From Serratia sp. Ag1 (lineage in GTDB: Bacteria > Pseudomonadota > Gammaproteobacteria > Enterobacterales > Enterobacteriaceae), in assembly GCF_000743355.1 (NCBI RefSeq), contig NZ_JQEI01000025.1, forward strand, positions 204,672 to 268,671: DNA of 64,000 bases, given 5' to 3'. The position numbers and the translations under genes are program-made. Every line of letters begins with the position of its first letter. The first letter of the stretch is position 1. The notes under the pieces were generated by a model. It had not been told where the DNA came from. It worked only from the letters and a program-made list of their open reading frames with translations, and did no database searches. Positions 22,313 through 33,415 of the stretch are shown piece by piece.

Positions 22313-22767
22313 TTACTGCGCCCGTTTTGCCTGCTGCAGCCATTTGTCCAGTTCGTTGGCGAACTGTTGGCGATCGCGCTGGTTCAAGGTATTTGGCCCA
22401 CCAGTCTGGATGCCACTGGAGCGCAGAGTATCCATAAAGTCACGTATATTCAGGCGTTCGCGAATGGTATCTGGCGTGTAACGTTCACCGCGCGGGTTCA
22501 GTGCGATGGCTCCTTTTTCGATCACCTCGGCAGCCAGCGGGATATCGGCGGTGATCACCAGATCGTTCGGTTCGCAACGGCGCACGATCTCGTTATCTGC
22601 CACGTCAAATCCTGCAGCCACCTGCAAGGTGCGGATGAATTTAGACGGCGGTGTGCGCAAAGGCTGGTTAGCCACCAGCGTCACTGGCATAGCGGCACGG
22701 TCTGCAGCGCGGAACAAGACTTCTTTAATCACGTTCGGACAGGCATCCGCATCGACCCAAATCTGCA

Positions 22768-22768
<1 letters not shown>
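22313..22768 (-). CDS. yaiI: YaiI/YqxD family protein (UPF0178, DUF188)
   Basis: A 151-residue conserved cytoplasmic protein. Family marks are the N-terminal [36 protein letters not shown], and [12 protein letters not shown]; the acidic DADACP motif suggests a PIN-like metal site, but the function is not established. The ATG at 22768 overlaps the stop of hemF (TAATG), so translation is probably coupled to hemF. Confidence 0.92.
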
Positions 22769-23697
<929 letters not shown>

Positions 23698-23768
23698 TCA
23701 CAACGGGTTGCTGAACAGGGCGCTAAGTATACCCTAAATAAGGTGGGTTGCAGGCAGACGCTATTTAT

Positions 23769-23792
23769 ACCCGTCATACTTCAAGTTGCTTG
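23769..23792. repeat. Partial copy of the dispersed intergenic repeat
   Basis: ACCCGTCATACTTCAAGTTG then CTTG is the reverse complement of the right end of the element at 12055-12078. Only one end is recognisable here; the following bases (GGGTGTCGTCTGGCTGC) have a counterpart in the other copies. It sits in the divergent hemF/ypeA spacer. Confidence 0.7.
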
Positions 23793-23865
23793 GGTGTCGT
23801 CTGGCTGCAATGCGACTGACTTTGAGTATAATCAGAGTAATCATTTTTATAATGGCGCCTGTCTA

Positions 23866-24291
23866 ATGGAAATTCGCGTATTTCGGCAAGACGACTTTGA
23901 AGAAGTCATCACCCTGTGGGAACGTTGTGATCTACTGCGGCCATGGAACGATCCTGAAATGGATATCGAACGCAAACTGAATCACGATCCCGAACTGTTC
24001 CTGGTGGCAGAAGTGGGTGGCGAAGTGGTGGGTTCAGTGATGGGGGGCTACGATGGCCACCGTGGTTCGGCCTATTATCTGGGGGTTCACCCCGATTATC
24101 GTGGCCGTGGCATAGCCAATGCGCTGATTAATCGGTTGGAGAAAAAGCTGATTGCGCGCGGTTGCCCAAAAATTCAACTGATGGTGCGTGAAGATAACGA
24201 TACCGTGATCGAGATGTATGAAAAACTTGGTTACGAGATCCAGGGTATTACCAGCCTGGGCAAACGGCTGATTGAAGATCAGGAGTATTAA
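23866..24291 (+). CDS. ypeA: GNAT family acetyltransferase YpeA
   Basis: A 141-residue GNAT protein. The acetyl-CoA loop is [18 protein letters not shown] (Q/RxxGxG/A pattern) at about residues 74-91, and [20 protein letters not shown] is the typical C-terminal strand-helix. Its acceptor is unknown. The start is ATG 23866, giving the length of E. coli YpeA; the longer frame from 23743 would run through the repeat element and is rejected. Confidence 0.92.
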   Translation: MEIRVFRQDDFEEVITLWERCDLLRPWNDPEMDIERKLNHDPELFLVAEVGGEVVGSVMGGYDGHRGSAYYLGVHPDYRGRGIANALINRLEKKLIARGCPKIQLMVREDNDTVIEMYEKLGYEIQGITSLGKRLIEDQEY

Positions 24292-24294
24292 CAG

Positions 24295-24322
24295 TCAGGG
24301 CGGTAAATCTTTACCGCCCTGA
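24295..24322. terminator. Hairpin between convergent ypeA and ygiW-like genes
   Basis: TCAGGGCGGTAAA at 24295-24307 is the exact complement of TTTACCGCCCTGA at 24310-24322. The stem lies in the 38 bp between two convergent stops and can serve both strands. It has no strong T-run on the plus side. Confidence 0.75.
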
Positions 24323-24329
24323 TGTTCGG

Positions 24330-24728
24330 TTATGGCAGTTTTTTGATGTTTTTCACATCTACTTCTACGCTGCTCCACTCTTTATCCACTTTCCCTTCCA
24401 ACTGCACTTTGTCTTGTGGGGTGATGGTCTGGCCATTCCAGCGTTTTTTATCAATCTCGACCGTCAGGGTGCCAGTGGCATCGCGGAAGGTATAGTTATC
24501 GTGGCCAACATGCTGTTCAATGTTGCCCTGCAACATTACCCAGGTGTCGTCACTCATCGATTTTACTTTATCCACGGTGGTCAGCGTTGCGCTTGGGCCG
24601 GAGAACCCCCCTTGCTGGCTGTTTTGTGTCTGGGTTTTTGGGGCATTAGGATCGAGAAATCCCCCTTGTTGTGCCAGAACCGGTGCGCTACACAGGGCGA
24701 TTAAGAGTGCTAAAGTCATTTTTTTCAT
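24330..24728 (-). CDS. YgiW/YdeI family periplasmic OB-fold stress protein
   Basis: A 132-residue exported protein. The signal peptide is MKKMTLALLIALCSAPVLA, then a Gln/Gly-rich linker with two QQGGF repeats, and a BOF (bacterial OB-fold) domain from about residue 48 with the pattern DDTWVMLQGNIEQHVG, YTFRDATGTLTVEID and VQLEGKVDKEWSSVEVDV. Relatives respond to peroxide, cadmium or acid stress and to QseBC. Converges with ypeA. Confidence 0.88.
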   Translation of the reverse strand: MKKMTLALLIALCSAPVLAQQGGFLDPNAPKTQTQNSQQGGFSGPSATLTTVDKVKSMSDDTWVMLQGNIEQHVGHDNYTFRDATGTLTVEIDKKRWNGQTITPQDKVQLEGKVDKEWSSVEVDVKNIKKLP

Positions 24729-24904
24729 CGGTGCTTTCCTTATCTTGCATGTTAATCAAAGCCTTGTTCATCAGGCTGTCGTTTGATAGTCAGAATTAAA
24801 ACACAAGGATCTTAAGAGCTTCTTAAGCCGGAGATTGAAAATGACCAGCGCTGTCGCCATCTGTATATACCCGTCATCATTATGATCGCAGCAAGGAATA
24901 ACGT

Positions 24905-25369
24905 TTGAAGGATTCAGCCCACCGGTTTTCGCCGGACGATTACGATCAGCATGGCATATTGCGCCTTCCCCTCTGGTTCTGGGGCGTATTGATACTGCAG
25001 GCCCGCACCTGGATATTGTTTGTGATGGCAGGAGCTTCGCGCGATCAGGGGGCTGGGCTGCTACAACTGTTTTACCCCGATACAGAACGTTTTTGGTACG
25101 GTATGGTGCTGGGCTTGCCTGCGGCACTGGCGTTCCTGATTTGTGGCCGTCGCCAGCACTGGCCGCGCCTGTGGCGTTGCTGGCGCTGGGTGCTGGTGTT
25201 GTCTCTGGTAGCGGCTTTGCTGGGGGCGCTCTATAACCTGTGGTTGCAAGGTGGCAATGAACCGCTGCTGGATGGGGTGTTGGTACTGTTGGATACGCTG
25301 GCATTGGGCTACCTGCTGTTGAATCAACGCCTGAAAGCCTGCTTTATGCCCGCAGAAGAGCAGGACTAA
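24905..25369 (+). CDS. yfeZ: DUF2919 inner-membrane protein YfeZ
   Basis: A 154-residue membrane protein with about four hydrophobic segments (LWFWGVLILQARTWILFVMA, then near MVLGLPAALAFLIC, WVLVLSLVAALLGALYNLW and VLVLLDTLALGYLL). It starts with TTG 24905, supported by AAGGA at 24893-24897. The gene is followed by yfeY and yfeX as in E. coli. No function is established for the family. Confidence 0.88.
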   Translation: MKDSAHRFSPDDYDQHGILRLPLWFWGVLILQARTWILFVMAGASRDQGAGLLQLFYPDTERFWYGMVLGLPAALAFLICGRRQHWPRLWRCWRWVLVLSLVAALLGALYNLWLQGGNEPLLDGVLVLLDTLALGYLLLNQRLKACFMPAEEQD

Positions 25370-25488
25370 TTGCTGTTTTTGCGGCACTTTTCCCAATTTA
25401 CGCACTCCAAGCTCGCAACCAATGGCGTCACCCGGGCAGTTATGAGAGGCTGCAATCGCCAATCTGTTTGATGTTAAGGAGCTATAAA

Positions 25489-26073
25489 ATGAATATTCGC
25501 CCACTGCTGTTAGGGCTACCGCTGTTACTGACGGGCTGCTCGACTCTGAGCAACTTCTCCTGGTCCAGCCTGTCGCCGTTCAACTGGTTTGGTGGCAGCG
25601 TGGAAGTCAGCGGCAAAGGCGTCGGCGGTATTAATGCCACTACCTCAATGACAGAGAGCGCGCTTGGCGAAGGTCTGAACAACAACTATCGCATGCGCGG
25701 TGGTATGGCGACCAACAACGGCCAGATCGTGGCGTATTATCAGGCATTGGACGGCGACAATGTGAAGCTGGTGATCACTGGTGAGCCGAAAGGTTATGCG
25801 CGTCGCGTCGATGTTATGGATCCTAAGATTGCCACCGAATGGGGCAGCAAGCTGGGGACACCATTCAGCGATCTGTTCAGTAAAGCCTATGGTTCCTGTA
25901 AGCCGGGTGAAGGTGAAGACGCGGGGCTGGTGGAATGTGTGGCCGAGCAGAGCCGGTACGTGACCTATGTTTTCAGTGGCAAGTGGGCAGGCCCGCAGGA
26001 CATTATCCCACCAGATGATACGTTGAAAAGCTGGACGGTAAGTAAAATCATCTGGCACGCCAAAGCGCAATAA
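25489..26073 (+). CDS. yfeY: YfeY-like RpoE-regulated lipoprotein (DUF1131)
   Basis: A 194-residue lipoprotein. The lipobox LLTGC sets the lipidated Cys at about residue 18 after MNIRPLLLGLPLLLTGCSTL. The mature part is a DUF1131 domain (VSGKGVGGINATTSMTESA, GDNVKLVITGEPKG, YVTYVFSGKWAGPQDIIPP). In E. coli the family member belongs to the sigma-E regulon. AAGGAG at 25476-25481 fixes the ATG at 25489. Lies between yfeZ and yfeX. Confidence 0.92.
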   Translation: MNIRPLLLGLPLLLTGCSTLSNFSWSSLSPFNWFGGSVEVSGKGVGGINATTSMTESALGEGLNNNYRMRGGMATNNGQIVAYYQALDGDNVKLVITGEPKGYARRVDVMDPKIATEWGSKLGTPFSDLFSKAYGSCKPGEGEDAGLVECVAEQSRYVTYVFSGKWAGPQDIIPPDDTLKSWTVSKIIWHAKAQ

Positions 26074-26243
26074 TTCTTCTGTGGGTGCTCTTATTGGCAG
26101 CACCTGCGTTTTTTCGTGTTAAACCCCGCTTTATTCTTTGCGCTCAGCTAAGGTAATTTTATTCGCAGACGCTAAGATAATGTGTGTTTGTAACAGGAAA
26201 CTCACGCGCCCTGTTACCCGATTCAGGTATTGAGGATAACTAC

Positions 26244-27143
26244 ATGACACAGGTTCAGAGCGGGATCCTGCTGGAGCATTGCCGTTTTGGCATTTTTATC
26301 GAAGCCATGGTTCAGGGGGAATTCGCTGATTTGCGTCTGGGTTGCAAGCAATTCTGCCAGGCGCTTAACGAACTGCAGCAGCAGTTCCCGGATGCCCATC
26401 TGGGTGCCGTGATTGCTTTTGGCGCAGATGTTTGGCACGACCTATCCAACGGCCAGGGTGCTAAAGAACTGAAGCCTTTCACGCCGCTGGGCAAGGGTTT
26501 GGCTCCTGCTACCCAGCGCGATTTGTTGATCCATATCCAATCGCTGCGCCATGACGTTAATTTCTCTTTGGCGCAGGCGGCACTGGCTGCATTGGGTAAT
26601 ACCATCCGGGTTGAAGAAGAAACCCACGGTTTCCGTTGGGTGGAAGATCGCGATCTGAGCGGTTTTATCGACGGCACTGAAAACCCGCAGGGTGAACAGC
26701 GCCCGGTGGTAGCGGTGATCGGTGAAGGTGAAGAAGACGCAGGCGGCAGCTATGTGCTGGTGCAGCGCTACGAGCATAACCTGCGCCAATGGCAGCGTTT
26801 CACTACCGAGCAGCAGGAACAGATCATTGGCCGAACCAAGCATGACAGCGAAGAATTGCCGCCAGAGCAACGGCCTGAAACATCACACGTTAGCCGGGTC
26901 GATCTGAAAGAAGAGGGCCAAGGGCTGAAAATCCTGCGTCAGAGCCTGCCTTACGGCACCGCCAGCGGTAAGCATGGCCTGTACTTTATTGCTTACTGCG
27001 CACGCTTGCACAATATTGAACAGCAACTGCTGAGCATGTTCGGTGAGTTGGATGGCAAACACGATGCCTTGCTGCGCTTTAGCCGTGCGGTGACCGGCAG
27101 TTACTATTTCGCACCGTCACTGACGCGCCTGCTGGCGCTTTGA
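26244..27143 (+). CDS. yfeX: Dye-decolourising type haem peroxidase YfeX
   Basis: A 299-residue cytoplasmic DyP-type peroxidase, the same length as E. coli YfeX. The distal motif GFIDGTENP holds Asp143, and the proximal haem ligand is His215 in ETSHVSR. It has peroxidase activity and has been proposed to handle porphyrins or to remove iron from haem, which is disputed. The start is ATG 26244; the frame open from 26184 is not needed. Confidence 0.95.
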   Translation: MTQVQSGILLEHCRFGIFIEAMVQGEFADLRLGCKQFCQALNELQQQFPDAHLGAVIAFGADVWHDLSNGQGAKELKPFTPLGKGLAPATQRDLLIHIQSLRHDVNFSLAQAALAALGNTIRVEEETHGFRWVEDRDLSGFIDGTENPQGEQRPVVAVIGEGEEDAGGSYVLVQRYEHNLRQWQRFTTEQQEQIIGRTKHDSEELPPEQRPETSHVSRVDLKEEGQGLKILRQSLPYGTASGKHGLYFIAYCARLHNIEQQLLSMFGELDGKHDALLRFSRAVTGSYYFAPSLTRLLAL

Positions 27144-27343
27144 TATCCTGCCCAGGGCCAGCCAGGCTGGCCCTGATTCACTCCGACTCACGGCAACGCC
27201 GCTCCTTTCCTGCCTTAGAGCATTTGATGCTTGAAAATCACTAAACGGTATATAAAAGCGTTACAACTCTGCATCGAGTTATAAATACACTGGTCAGTAT
27301 CAGGGCATAGTCCCGGCGTTTTGACTGAGTGATAAGGTGCAGA

Positions 27344-28357
27344 ATGAAATATAAAAATAGTGTGCTGAAAGGGGGGCTGGCTGCGCTGTTATTGGCTAGC
27401 GGCAGCCTTTCTGCGGCTGAGTTGCTCAATAGTTCTTACGATGTTTCCCGCGAATTGTTTGCTGCGTTGAATCCTGGCTTTGAACAGCAATGGAATCAGC
27501 AACACCCCGATGACAAACTGACTATCAAGCAATCCCACGCCGGTTCTTCCAAACAGGCGCTGGCGATCCTGCAGGGGCTTAAGGCTGACGTGGTGACTTA
27601 TAACCAAGTGACCGACGTACAGATCCTGCACGATCGCGGCAAGCTGATCCCAGCCGACTGGCAGCAGCGCTTGCCGAATAACAGCTCACCGTTCTATTCC
27701 ACCATGGCGTTCCTGGTACATAAGGGCAACCCGAAAGGTATCCAGACCTGGAACGATCTGGTTCGTGACAATGTGCAACTGGTCTTCCCGAACCCGAAAA
27801 CCTCCGGCAATGGCCGTTATACCTATCTGGCCGCTTGGGGTGCCGCTAGCCAGGAAGGGGGTAACGATCAGGCTAAAACCCGCGAGTTTATGACTCGTTT
27901 GCTGAAAAACGTGGTGGTATTTGATACCGGTGGCCGTGGTGCGACCACTACCTTTGTTGAGCGTGGCTTGGGGGATGTGCTGATCAGTTTTGAGTCAGAA
28001 GTGAACAATATCCGCAAGCAATATGGTGAAGATAAATATGACGTGATCGTTCCGCCAGTGGATATTTTGGCGGAGTTCCCGGTGGCCTGGGTAGATAAAA
28101 ATATTGAGAAAAATGGCACCGAGCAGGCAGCGAAAGAGTATCTGAATTATCTCTACAGCCCGGCAGCCCAAAAACTGATCGCCAGTTTCTATTATCGTGT
28201 TCATGACCAGCAAGCGATGGACGCGGCGAAAGGCCAGTTCCCGCAGACCAAGCTGTTCCGTGTAGAAGAGCAGTTCGGCAATTGGCCACAGGTGATGAGC
28301 ACGCACTTTGCGACCGGTGGTGAGCTGGATCAACTGCTAGCGGCGGGACGTAAGTAA
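27344..28357 (+). CDS. cysP: Thiosulfate/sulfate-binding periplasmic protein CysP
   Basis: A 337-residue binding protein with signal peptide ([20 protein letters not shown], cleavage before AELLNSS). Family motifs: [57 protein letters not shown] and FSFESEV-type [10 protein letters not shown]. First gene of the cys uptake operon; its stop TAA overlaps the cysT ATG. The 200 bp upstream is AT-rich with TATAAA-like boxes near 27250-27295 and would be the CysB target; no site is assigned. Confidence 0.95.
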   Translation: MKYKNSVLKGGLAALLLASGSLSAAELLNSSYDVSRELFAALNPGFEQQWNQQHPDDKLTIKQSHAGSSKQALAILQGLKADVVTYNQVTDVQILHDRGKLIPADWQQRLPNNSSPFYSTMAFLVHKGNPKGIQTWNDLVRDNVQLVFPNPKTSGNGRYTYLAAWGAASQEGGNDQAKTREFMTRLLKNVVVFDTGGRGATTTFVERGLGDVLISFESEVNNIRKQYGEDKYDVIVPPVDILAEFPVAWVDKNIEKNGTEQAAKEYLNYLYSPAAQKLIASFYYRVHDQQAMDAAKGQFPQTKLFRVEEQFGNWPQVMSTHFATGGELDQLLAAGRK

Positions 28358-29190
28358 TGTTGGCGCTGTCCAGCAAGCGGGTTCTGCCCGGTTTCACCCT
28401 CAGTTTGGGGAGCAGCCTGCTTTATACCTGCCTGATTTTGCTGTTGCCACTCAGCGCGCTGGTGATGCAACTGGCACAGATGAGCCTGGCGCAATATTGG
28501 GAAGTGATCACCAATCCGCAGGTAGTCGCCGCCTATAAAGTGACGCTGCTGGCGGCGGGTGTTGCCAGCGTTTTCAACGCGGCATTCGGCATGCTGATGG
28601 CCTGGATCCTCACCCGTTATCAATTTCCTGGCCGTTCATTGCTGGATGGCCTGATGGATTTGCCCTTCGCACTGCCCACAGCGGTGGCTGGCTTAACCTT
28701 GGCCGGGCTGTTTTCTACTACTGGCTGGTACGGGCAGTGGCTGGCGCAGTTTGATATCAAAGTGTCGTTCACTTGGATCGGGATCGCGGTGGCAATGGCG
28801 TTCACCAGCATCCCGTTTGTGGTGCGTACCGTGCAACCGGTGTTGGAAGAGTTGGGGCCGGAATACGAAGAAGCGGCAGAAACGCTGGGAGCAACCCGTT
28901 GGCAGAGTTTCCGCCGCGTGGTGTTGCCTGAAGTAGCCCCGGCATTGCTGGCAGGAACCGCGCTGTCGTTTACCCGCAGCCTGGGCGAGTTTGGCGCAGT
29001 GATCTTTATCGCCGGAAATATCGCCTGGAAAACCGAAGTGACCTCGCTGATGATTTTTGTACGCTTGCAGGAGTTCGACTACCCGGCAGCAAGCGCAATT
29101 GCTTCGGTGATTCTGGCGGCCTCTTTGCTGTTGCTGTTTGCTATTAATACTTTACAGAGCCACTTTGGCCGCCGGATTGGAGGGCACTGA
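28357..29190 (+). CDS. cysT: Sulfate/thiosulfate ABC transporter permease CysT (CysU)
   Basis: A 277-residue inner-membrane permease with about six segments. The EAA loop that contacts CysA is EEAAETLGATRWQSFRRVVL at about residues 169-188. LPFALPTAVAGLTLA is typical of the family. It overlaps cysP by one base and cysW by one base, showing tight translational coupling. Confidence 0.95.
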   Translation: MLALSSKRVLPGFTLSLGSSLLYTCLILLLPLSALVMQLAQMSLAQYWEVITNPQVVAAYKVTLLAAGVASVFNAAFGMLMAWILTRYQFPGRSLLDGLMDLPFALPTAVAGLTLAGLFSTTGWYGQWLAQFDIKVSFTWIGIAVAMAFTSIPFVVRTVQPVLEELGPEYEEAAETLGATRWQSFRRVVLPEVAPALLAGTALSFTRSLGEFGAVIFIAGNIAWKTEVTSLMIFVRLQEFDYPAASAIASVILAASLLLLFAINTLQSHFGRRIGGH

Positions 29191-30065
29191 TGGCTGATGT
29201 TACCGCTTTGCGTGGCGTAGAGCACCCGCGTGTGAACTGGGGAAAATGGACGCTGATCGCCATCGGTGTGCTGTTCTCTGTTCTGCTGCTGGTCGTGCCG
29301 ATGGTGATGATTTTCATTGGGGCATTCTCTTCGGGTGTGGGGGCCGTGTGGCAAAACCTGTCCAACCCCGACATGTTGCATGCTATCTGGCTGACGGTGT
29401 TGGTGGCGCTGATTACCGTGCCGGTGAATCTGCTGTTCGGTACTTTGCTGGCTTGGCTGGTGACGCGATTTACTTTCCCTGGCCGCCAACTGCTGTTGAC
29501 GCTGTTTGATATGCCGTTTGCCGTATCGCCGGTAGTCGCAGGGCTGCTGTACCTGCTGTTTTACGGTACTAATGGGCCGCTCGGCGGTTGGCTGGAGGCC
29601 CACAATATTCAGCTGATGTTCGCTTGGCCGGGTATGGTGCTGGTCACGGTGTTCGTTACTTGCCCGTTTGTGGTACGTGAACTGGTGCCATTGATGTTGA
29701 GCCAGGGCAGCCAGGAAGATGAAGCAGCGGTGCTGTTGGGGGCTTCTGGCTGGCAGATGTTCCGCCGCGTTACGCTGCCAAATATCCGTTGGGCGTTGCT
29801 GTACGGCGTAGTGCTGACCAATGCGCGTGCCATTGGCGAGTTCGGCGCGGTGTCGGTGGTTTCTGGTTCGATTCGCGGTGAAACCTATACATTGCCGCTG
29901 CAAGTTGAATTACTGCATCAGGATTACAACACTGCCGGGGCTTTTACCGCCGCCGCGTTGTTAACCCTGATGGCTATAGTGACCTTATTTCTGAAAAGCG
30001 GTTTGCAATGGCGTTTAGCGCGCCAGAACGCACGTCTTGAGCGGGAGGAAAATCATGAGCATTGA
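29190..30065 (+). CDS. cysW: Sulfate/thiosulfate ABC transporter permease CysW
   Basis: A 291-residue second permease of the heteromeric channel. The EAA loop is [20 protein letters not shown] and the membrane segment [19 protein letters not shown] is characteristic. The ATG at 29190 overlaps the cysT stop and the gene's last 11 bases overlap cysA. Confidence 0.95.
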   Translation: MADVTALRGVEHPRVNWGKWTLIAIGVLFSVLLLVVPMVMIFIGAFSSGVGAVWQNLSNPDMLHAIWLTVLVALITVPVNLLFGTLLAWLVTRFTFPGRQLLLTLFDMPFAVSPVVAGLLYLLFYGTNGPLGGWLEAHNIQLMFAWPGMVLVTVFVTCPFVVRELVPLMLSQGSQEDEAAVLLGASGWQMFRRVTLPNIRWALLYGVVLTNARAIGEFGAVSVVSGSIRGETYTLPLQVELLHQDYNTAGAFTAAALLTLMAIVTLFLKSGLQWRLARQNARLEREENHEH

Positions 30066-31143
30066 GATCAGCGGTATCAACAAATTTTTCGGTCGTACCA
30101 AAGTATTGAACGATATCTCACTTGATATTCCTTCTGGTGAAATGGTGGCACTGTTGGGGCCGTCAGGCTCTGGTAAAACCACCTTGCTGCGGATTATCGC
30201 CGGGTTGGAAAGCCAGAGCGGCGGCAAACTGGGCTTCCACGGCACAGACGTCAGCCGCGTTCATGCGCGCGATCGGCGTGTTGGTTTTGTCTTCCAGCAT
30301 TACGCATTGTTCCGCCATATGACGGTATTCGACAATATTGCTTTTGGCCTGAGTGTGTTGCCGCGCCGTGAGCGCCCGAATGCAGCCGCGATCAAACAGA
30401 AAGTAGAACAATTGCTGGAAATGGTGCAGTTGGCTCATCTGGCTAACCGTTACCCTTCGCAGCTTTCTGGCGGGCAGAAACAGCGGGTGGCGTTGGCGCG
30501 CGCTTTGGCGGTAGAACCACAAATCCTGTTACTGGATGAGCCTTTTGGCGCGCTGGATGCACAGGTGCGTAAAGAGTTGCGTCGCTGGCTGCGTCAGTTG
30601 CATGAAGAACTGAAATTCACTAGCGTGTTTGTCACCCACGATCAGGAAGAAGCGATGGAAGTGGCGGATCGCATCGTAGTGATGAGCCAGGGTAATATCG
30701 AGCAGGTGGGTTCACCGATTGAGATCATGCGTGAACCGGCGACCCGTTTCGTGCTGGAGTTTATGGGCGAAGTTAACCGCCTGAACGGTGAAATCCGTGG
30801 TTCGCAGCTGTTTGTTGGCGCCCACCAGTGGCCGCTTTCATTCCAGCCGATGCATCAGGGCAGTGTTGAGCTGTTTCTGCGCCCGTGGGAAATGGAAATC
30901 AACACCGAGAGCAGTGCCCGTTGCCCGTTACCGGTACAGGTGCTGGAAGTCAGCCCGCGCGGCCACTTCTGGCAGTTGACCGTGCAGCCGATCGGCTGGC
31001 ATCAGGAACCGATCAGCGTCGTGCTTTCGGAAGACAATACCGCACCAATGCGCGGAGGCCGCTACTATGTCGGCAGCCTCAACGCACGCTTGTATGCCGG
31101 TGAACAGTTGTTACAACCGGTTGCGCTAGCAAAAAGCGCCTGA
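30055..31143 (+). CDS. cysA: Sulfate/thiosulfate ABC transporter ATPase CysA
   Basis: A 362-residue ATPase. Walker A is GPSGSGKTT at residues 35-43, the signature is [15 protein letters not shown], Walker B is [12 protein letters not shown], and the switch His is in [15 protein letters not shown]. The C-terminal third forms the regulatory TOBE-like domain. The start is ATG 30055 inside the end of cysW, with GGAGG upstream; the frame opens 18 bases earlier without support. Confidence 0.96.
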   Translation: MSIEISGINKFFGRTKVLNDISLDIPSGEMVALLGPSGSGKTTLLRIIAGLESQSGGKLGFHGTDVSRVHARDRRVGFVFQHYALFRHMTVFDNIAFGLSVLPRRERPNAAAIKQKVEQLLEMVQLAHLANRYPSQLSGGQKQRVALARALAVEPQILLLDEPFGALDAQVRKELRRWLRQLHEELKFTSVFVTHDQEEAMEVADRIVVMSQGNIEQVGSPIEIMREPATRFVLEFMGEVNRLNGEIRGSQLFVGAHQWPLSFQPMHQGSVELFLRPWEMEINTESSARCPLPVQVLEVSPRGHFWQLTVQPIGWHQEPISVVLSEDNTAPMRGGRYYVGSLNARLYAGEQLLQPVALAKSA

Positions 31144-31171
31144 TAGTTTTTAACCCCATCATTCACATTTT

Positions 31172-31193
31172 AAGGCAACCTCGGGGTTGCCTT
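31172..31193 (+). terminator. Hairpin between cysA and cysM
   Basis: AAGGCAACC at 31172-31180 and GGTTGCCTT at 31185-31193 form a nine-pair stem with a TCGG loop. It lies in the 75 bp before cysM and probably reduces read-through, leaving cysM at a different level from the transporter genes. The T-run is short. Confidence 0.65.
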
Positions 31194-31218
31194 CTGACAT
31201 TACAAACAGGCAACGATT

Positions 31219-32100
31219 GTGACCACGCTGGAACAATGTATTGGAAATACACCGTTAGTAAAACTGCAACGGCTGGCTGAAGGGCTCGGCAGTGAAGTCT
31301 GGGTCAAGCTGGAAGGCAATAATCCGGCTGGATCGGTTAAAGATCGCGCTGCGCTGGCGATGATTCAACAAGCGGAACGGCGTGGTGAGATTAAACCGGG
31401 CGATACGCTGATTGAAGCGACCAGCGGCAACACCGGTATTGCGCTGGCGATGATTGCTGCGATGAAAGGTTATACCTTAAAGTTGCTGATGCCAGAGAAT
31501 ATGAGCATGGAACGGCAAGCATCAATGCGGGCGTATGGCGCTGAACTGATCCTGGTCAGCCGTGAGCAGGGGATGGAAGGAGCCCGCGATCTGGCGCTTG
31601 AGATGCAACAGCAAGGGCAAGGTAAAGTGTTGGATCAGTTCAACAACCAAGATAACCCCTATGCCCATTTCACCACTACTGGCCCGGAAATCTGGCAACA
31701 AACGGCGGGTCGCATTACCCATTTCGTTTCCAGCATGGGCACGACGGGGACTATTACTGGCGTTGGTGGTTACCTGAAAAGCCAAAACCCGCAGGTCAAC
31801 ATTATCGGTTTGCAGCCTGCGGAAGGCAGCAGCATTCCGGGTATTCGCCGTTGGCCAGCGGCCTATCTGCCGGGTATTTTCCGCCCTGAGCTGGTGGATC
31901 AAGTGCTGGATATGAGCCAACATTTAGCCGAAAAGACCATGCGGCGACTGGCGCAGCTGGAAGGTATTTTCTGTGGTGTCAGTTCTGGTGGTGCTGTTGC
32001 TGGCGCATTGCAGGTCGCGGCGGCTAACCCGGGAAGTGTGATTGTGGCGATTATTTGCGATCGCGGCGATCGTTATCTTTCCACTGGCGTGTTTGATTAG
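31219..32100 (+). CDS. cysM: Cysteine synthase B (O-acetylserine sulfhydrylase B) CysM
   Basis: A 293-residue PLP enzyme that makes cysteine from O-acetylserine and sulfide, or S-sulfocysteine from thiosulfate. The PLP lysine is Lys41 in NPAGSVKDRAA; the substrate loop is [14 protein letters not shown] and the phosphate loop is SSMGTTGTITGVGGYL. It starts with GTG 31219, as E. coli cysM does. It fits the thiosulfate transporter upstream. Confidence 0.96.
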   Translation: MTTLEQCIGNTPLVKLQRLAEGLGSEVWVKLEGNNPAGSVKDRAALAMIQQAERRGEIKPGDTLIEATSGNTGIALAMIAAMKGYTLKLLMPENMSMERQASMRAYGAELILVSREQGMEGARDLALEMQQQGQGKVLDQFNNQDNPYAHFTTTGPEIWQQTAGRITHFVSSMGTTGTITGVGGYLKSQNPQVNIIGLQPAEGSSIPGIRRWPAAYLPGIFRPELVDQVLDMSQHLAEKTMRRLAQLEGIFCGVSSGGAVAGALQVAAANPGSVIVAIICDRGDRYLSTGVFD

Positions 32101-32121
32101 CGTTCCAATGCTTGTATCAGA

Positions 32122-32140
32122 GCCGCTTCGGCGGCCCGTT
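32122..32140 (+). terminator. cysM terminator
   Basis: GCCGC-TTCG-GCGGC at 32122-32135 forms a stem with a stable TTCG tetraloop 21 bases after the cysM stop, followed by CCGTTTC. Confidence 0.65.
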
Positions 32141-32146
32141 TCATCG

Positions 32147-32175
32147 GTTCGGGCGCAGTCTGCCAGCGCCCGAAC
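32147..32175. terminator. Second hairpin between cysM and the fimbrial operon
   Basis: GTTCGGGCGC at 32147-32156 pairs exactly with GCGCCCGAAC at 32166-32175. It lies 16 bases beyond the convergent adhesin stop at 32191 and could stop transcription arriving from the fimbrial operon. No T-run is obvious. Confidence 0.5.
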
Positions 32176-32190
32176 ATCCATGTGAAGCGG

Positions 32191-33357
32191 TTAGTTGAAA
32201 GTGACCAGCATGTCTGTTGAGGCATCGACAGGGCCGATAGGTAAAGTTGCTCCGCCAGAGCACAATCGCCAAGTGATTTGGTTATTGGTCACTTTGGTGG
32301 CCTCGGTGCTGGTGATACTCCCCACTTTGAGCTGGGTATTATCGAATGGAATACCCGTGGTTGCGTTACAGGCACCGCTCCCCGTCACGGCGTTATCGAT
32401 TTCACCTGTGATATAGCCACCACCCTGGTTCAGCGCCAATCTTGTCGGTGTTGATTCATACTGGCCGCTGGCGGCACGGAACTGAACGTTGATATTGGCA
32501 TTAATCTTGTCGGTATCCTGCGAACAGGCAACGGTGAGCGGATAGGATAAACGTGCTAATTCACTTCCCGCCTGAGTATTACGCTGCACACCGCCAAAGT
32601 TGATATTGGTGGTGGTGGCTACGGTGCATGCCAAGGTAGAAATCCGCAGGGTTATTGGCCCCTTTAAAATCACGGTACTTCTGTCCCAGCCAGCAGTGCT
32701 AGTAAAGCTCCCTGCATACATGGGAGGAATGGTATATTCTCCACTCCTTTGATTACCATCGGCTACCATAACCCAAGTCCCAGAGATATTTACAGTCCGG
32801 CGACTGTTGGTGTTATAAAAAAAATCGTAGTGGACTTTGTCAGTACGCGGAGGTAAGCACCATTCCTTTGGTGGATCGAAACGTATTGGGTTGTTGATGG
32901 TGAACCCGGAGCTTGTTCGGCCTTGCGTTATGGGTAACCCTATTGTACCGCTTAGTGTTTCCAGGCCACCGACACCGGTTAGATAATACTCGGCATACCC
33001 GACAGCTCGGGGGATTAATCCTACCCCAGTTGGCTGATTTTGAGCATTAAGAAGTGGTAAAGCAGAATAACCGGCGATAGGTTTGAGTAGGGGAGCAGAT
33101 AGGCAGGACACCGGGAGATTGGATATAGATATTATTCCACTCGTAACCAGCAGAGTTGAACTGCCGAAAGAGTTCGCCGTCAGCGTTTCGTTAAACGCTA
33201 GACCTTCCCATACTATTCCGCTTCCTTTGCCGATCGTGATGGTCTCGGCCCAAGACGAAGGTGTAGTTACTAACAGTAAAGTCAGTAGGGGCAGTAGGCG
33301 CGAAACGCTACTCTTTGACAGATTCTGACGAACAGGCATTTTGATCATTGTCTCCAT
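32191..33357 (-). CDS. Fimbrial tip adhesin-like protein
   Basis: A protein of about 388 residues at the end of the fimbrial operon. After a long signal segment (SRLLPLLTLLLVTTPSSWA) comes an N-terminal domain of about 200 residues, then a pilin-type domain beginning near ITLRISTLACTVATTTNINF with paired Cys and ending in VDASTDMLVTFN, the donor-strand type C-terminus. This two-domain layout is that of tip adhesins; the receptor is unknown. The start is uncertain: ATG 33357 (GAGGGTGA upstream) is chosen, while 33408 and 33348 are possible. It follows the usher gene closely. Confidence 0.8.
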   Translation of the reverse strand: METMIKMPVRQNLSKSSVSRLLPLLTLLLVTTPSSWAETITIGKGSGIVWEGLAFNETLTANSFGSSTLLVTSGIISISNLPVSCLSAPLLKPIAGYSALPLLNAQNQPTGVGLIPRAVGYAEYYLTGVGGLETLSGTIGLPITQGRTSSGFTINNPIRFDPPKEWCLPPRTDKVHYDFFYNTNSRRTVNISGTWVMVADGNQRSGEYTIPPMYAGSFTSTAGWDRSTVILKGPITLRISTLACTVATTTNINFGGVQRNTQAGSELARLSYPLTVACSQDTDKINANINVQFRAASGQYESTPTRLALNQGGGYITGEIDNAVTGSGACNATTGIPFDNTQLKVGSITSTEATKVTNNQITWRLCSGGATLPIGPVDASTDMLVTFN

Positions 33358-33415
33358 TTTGCTGCTTTCACCCTCTGTGGCGAGGTTTGCTGTTTTTAAC
33401 GTTGTCATGATGTGT

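Noticed and set aside
23743..23865. Upstream extension of ypeA
   Set aside because: The extension translates the dispersed repeat and adds residues absent from the GNAT family member; ATG 23866 gives the expected length.
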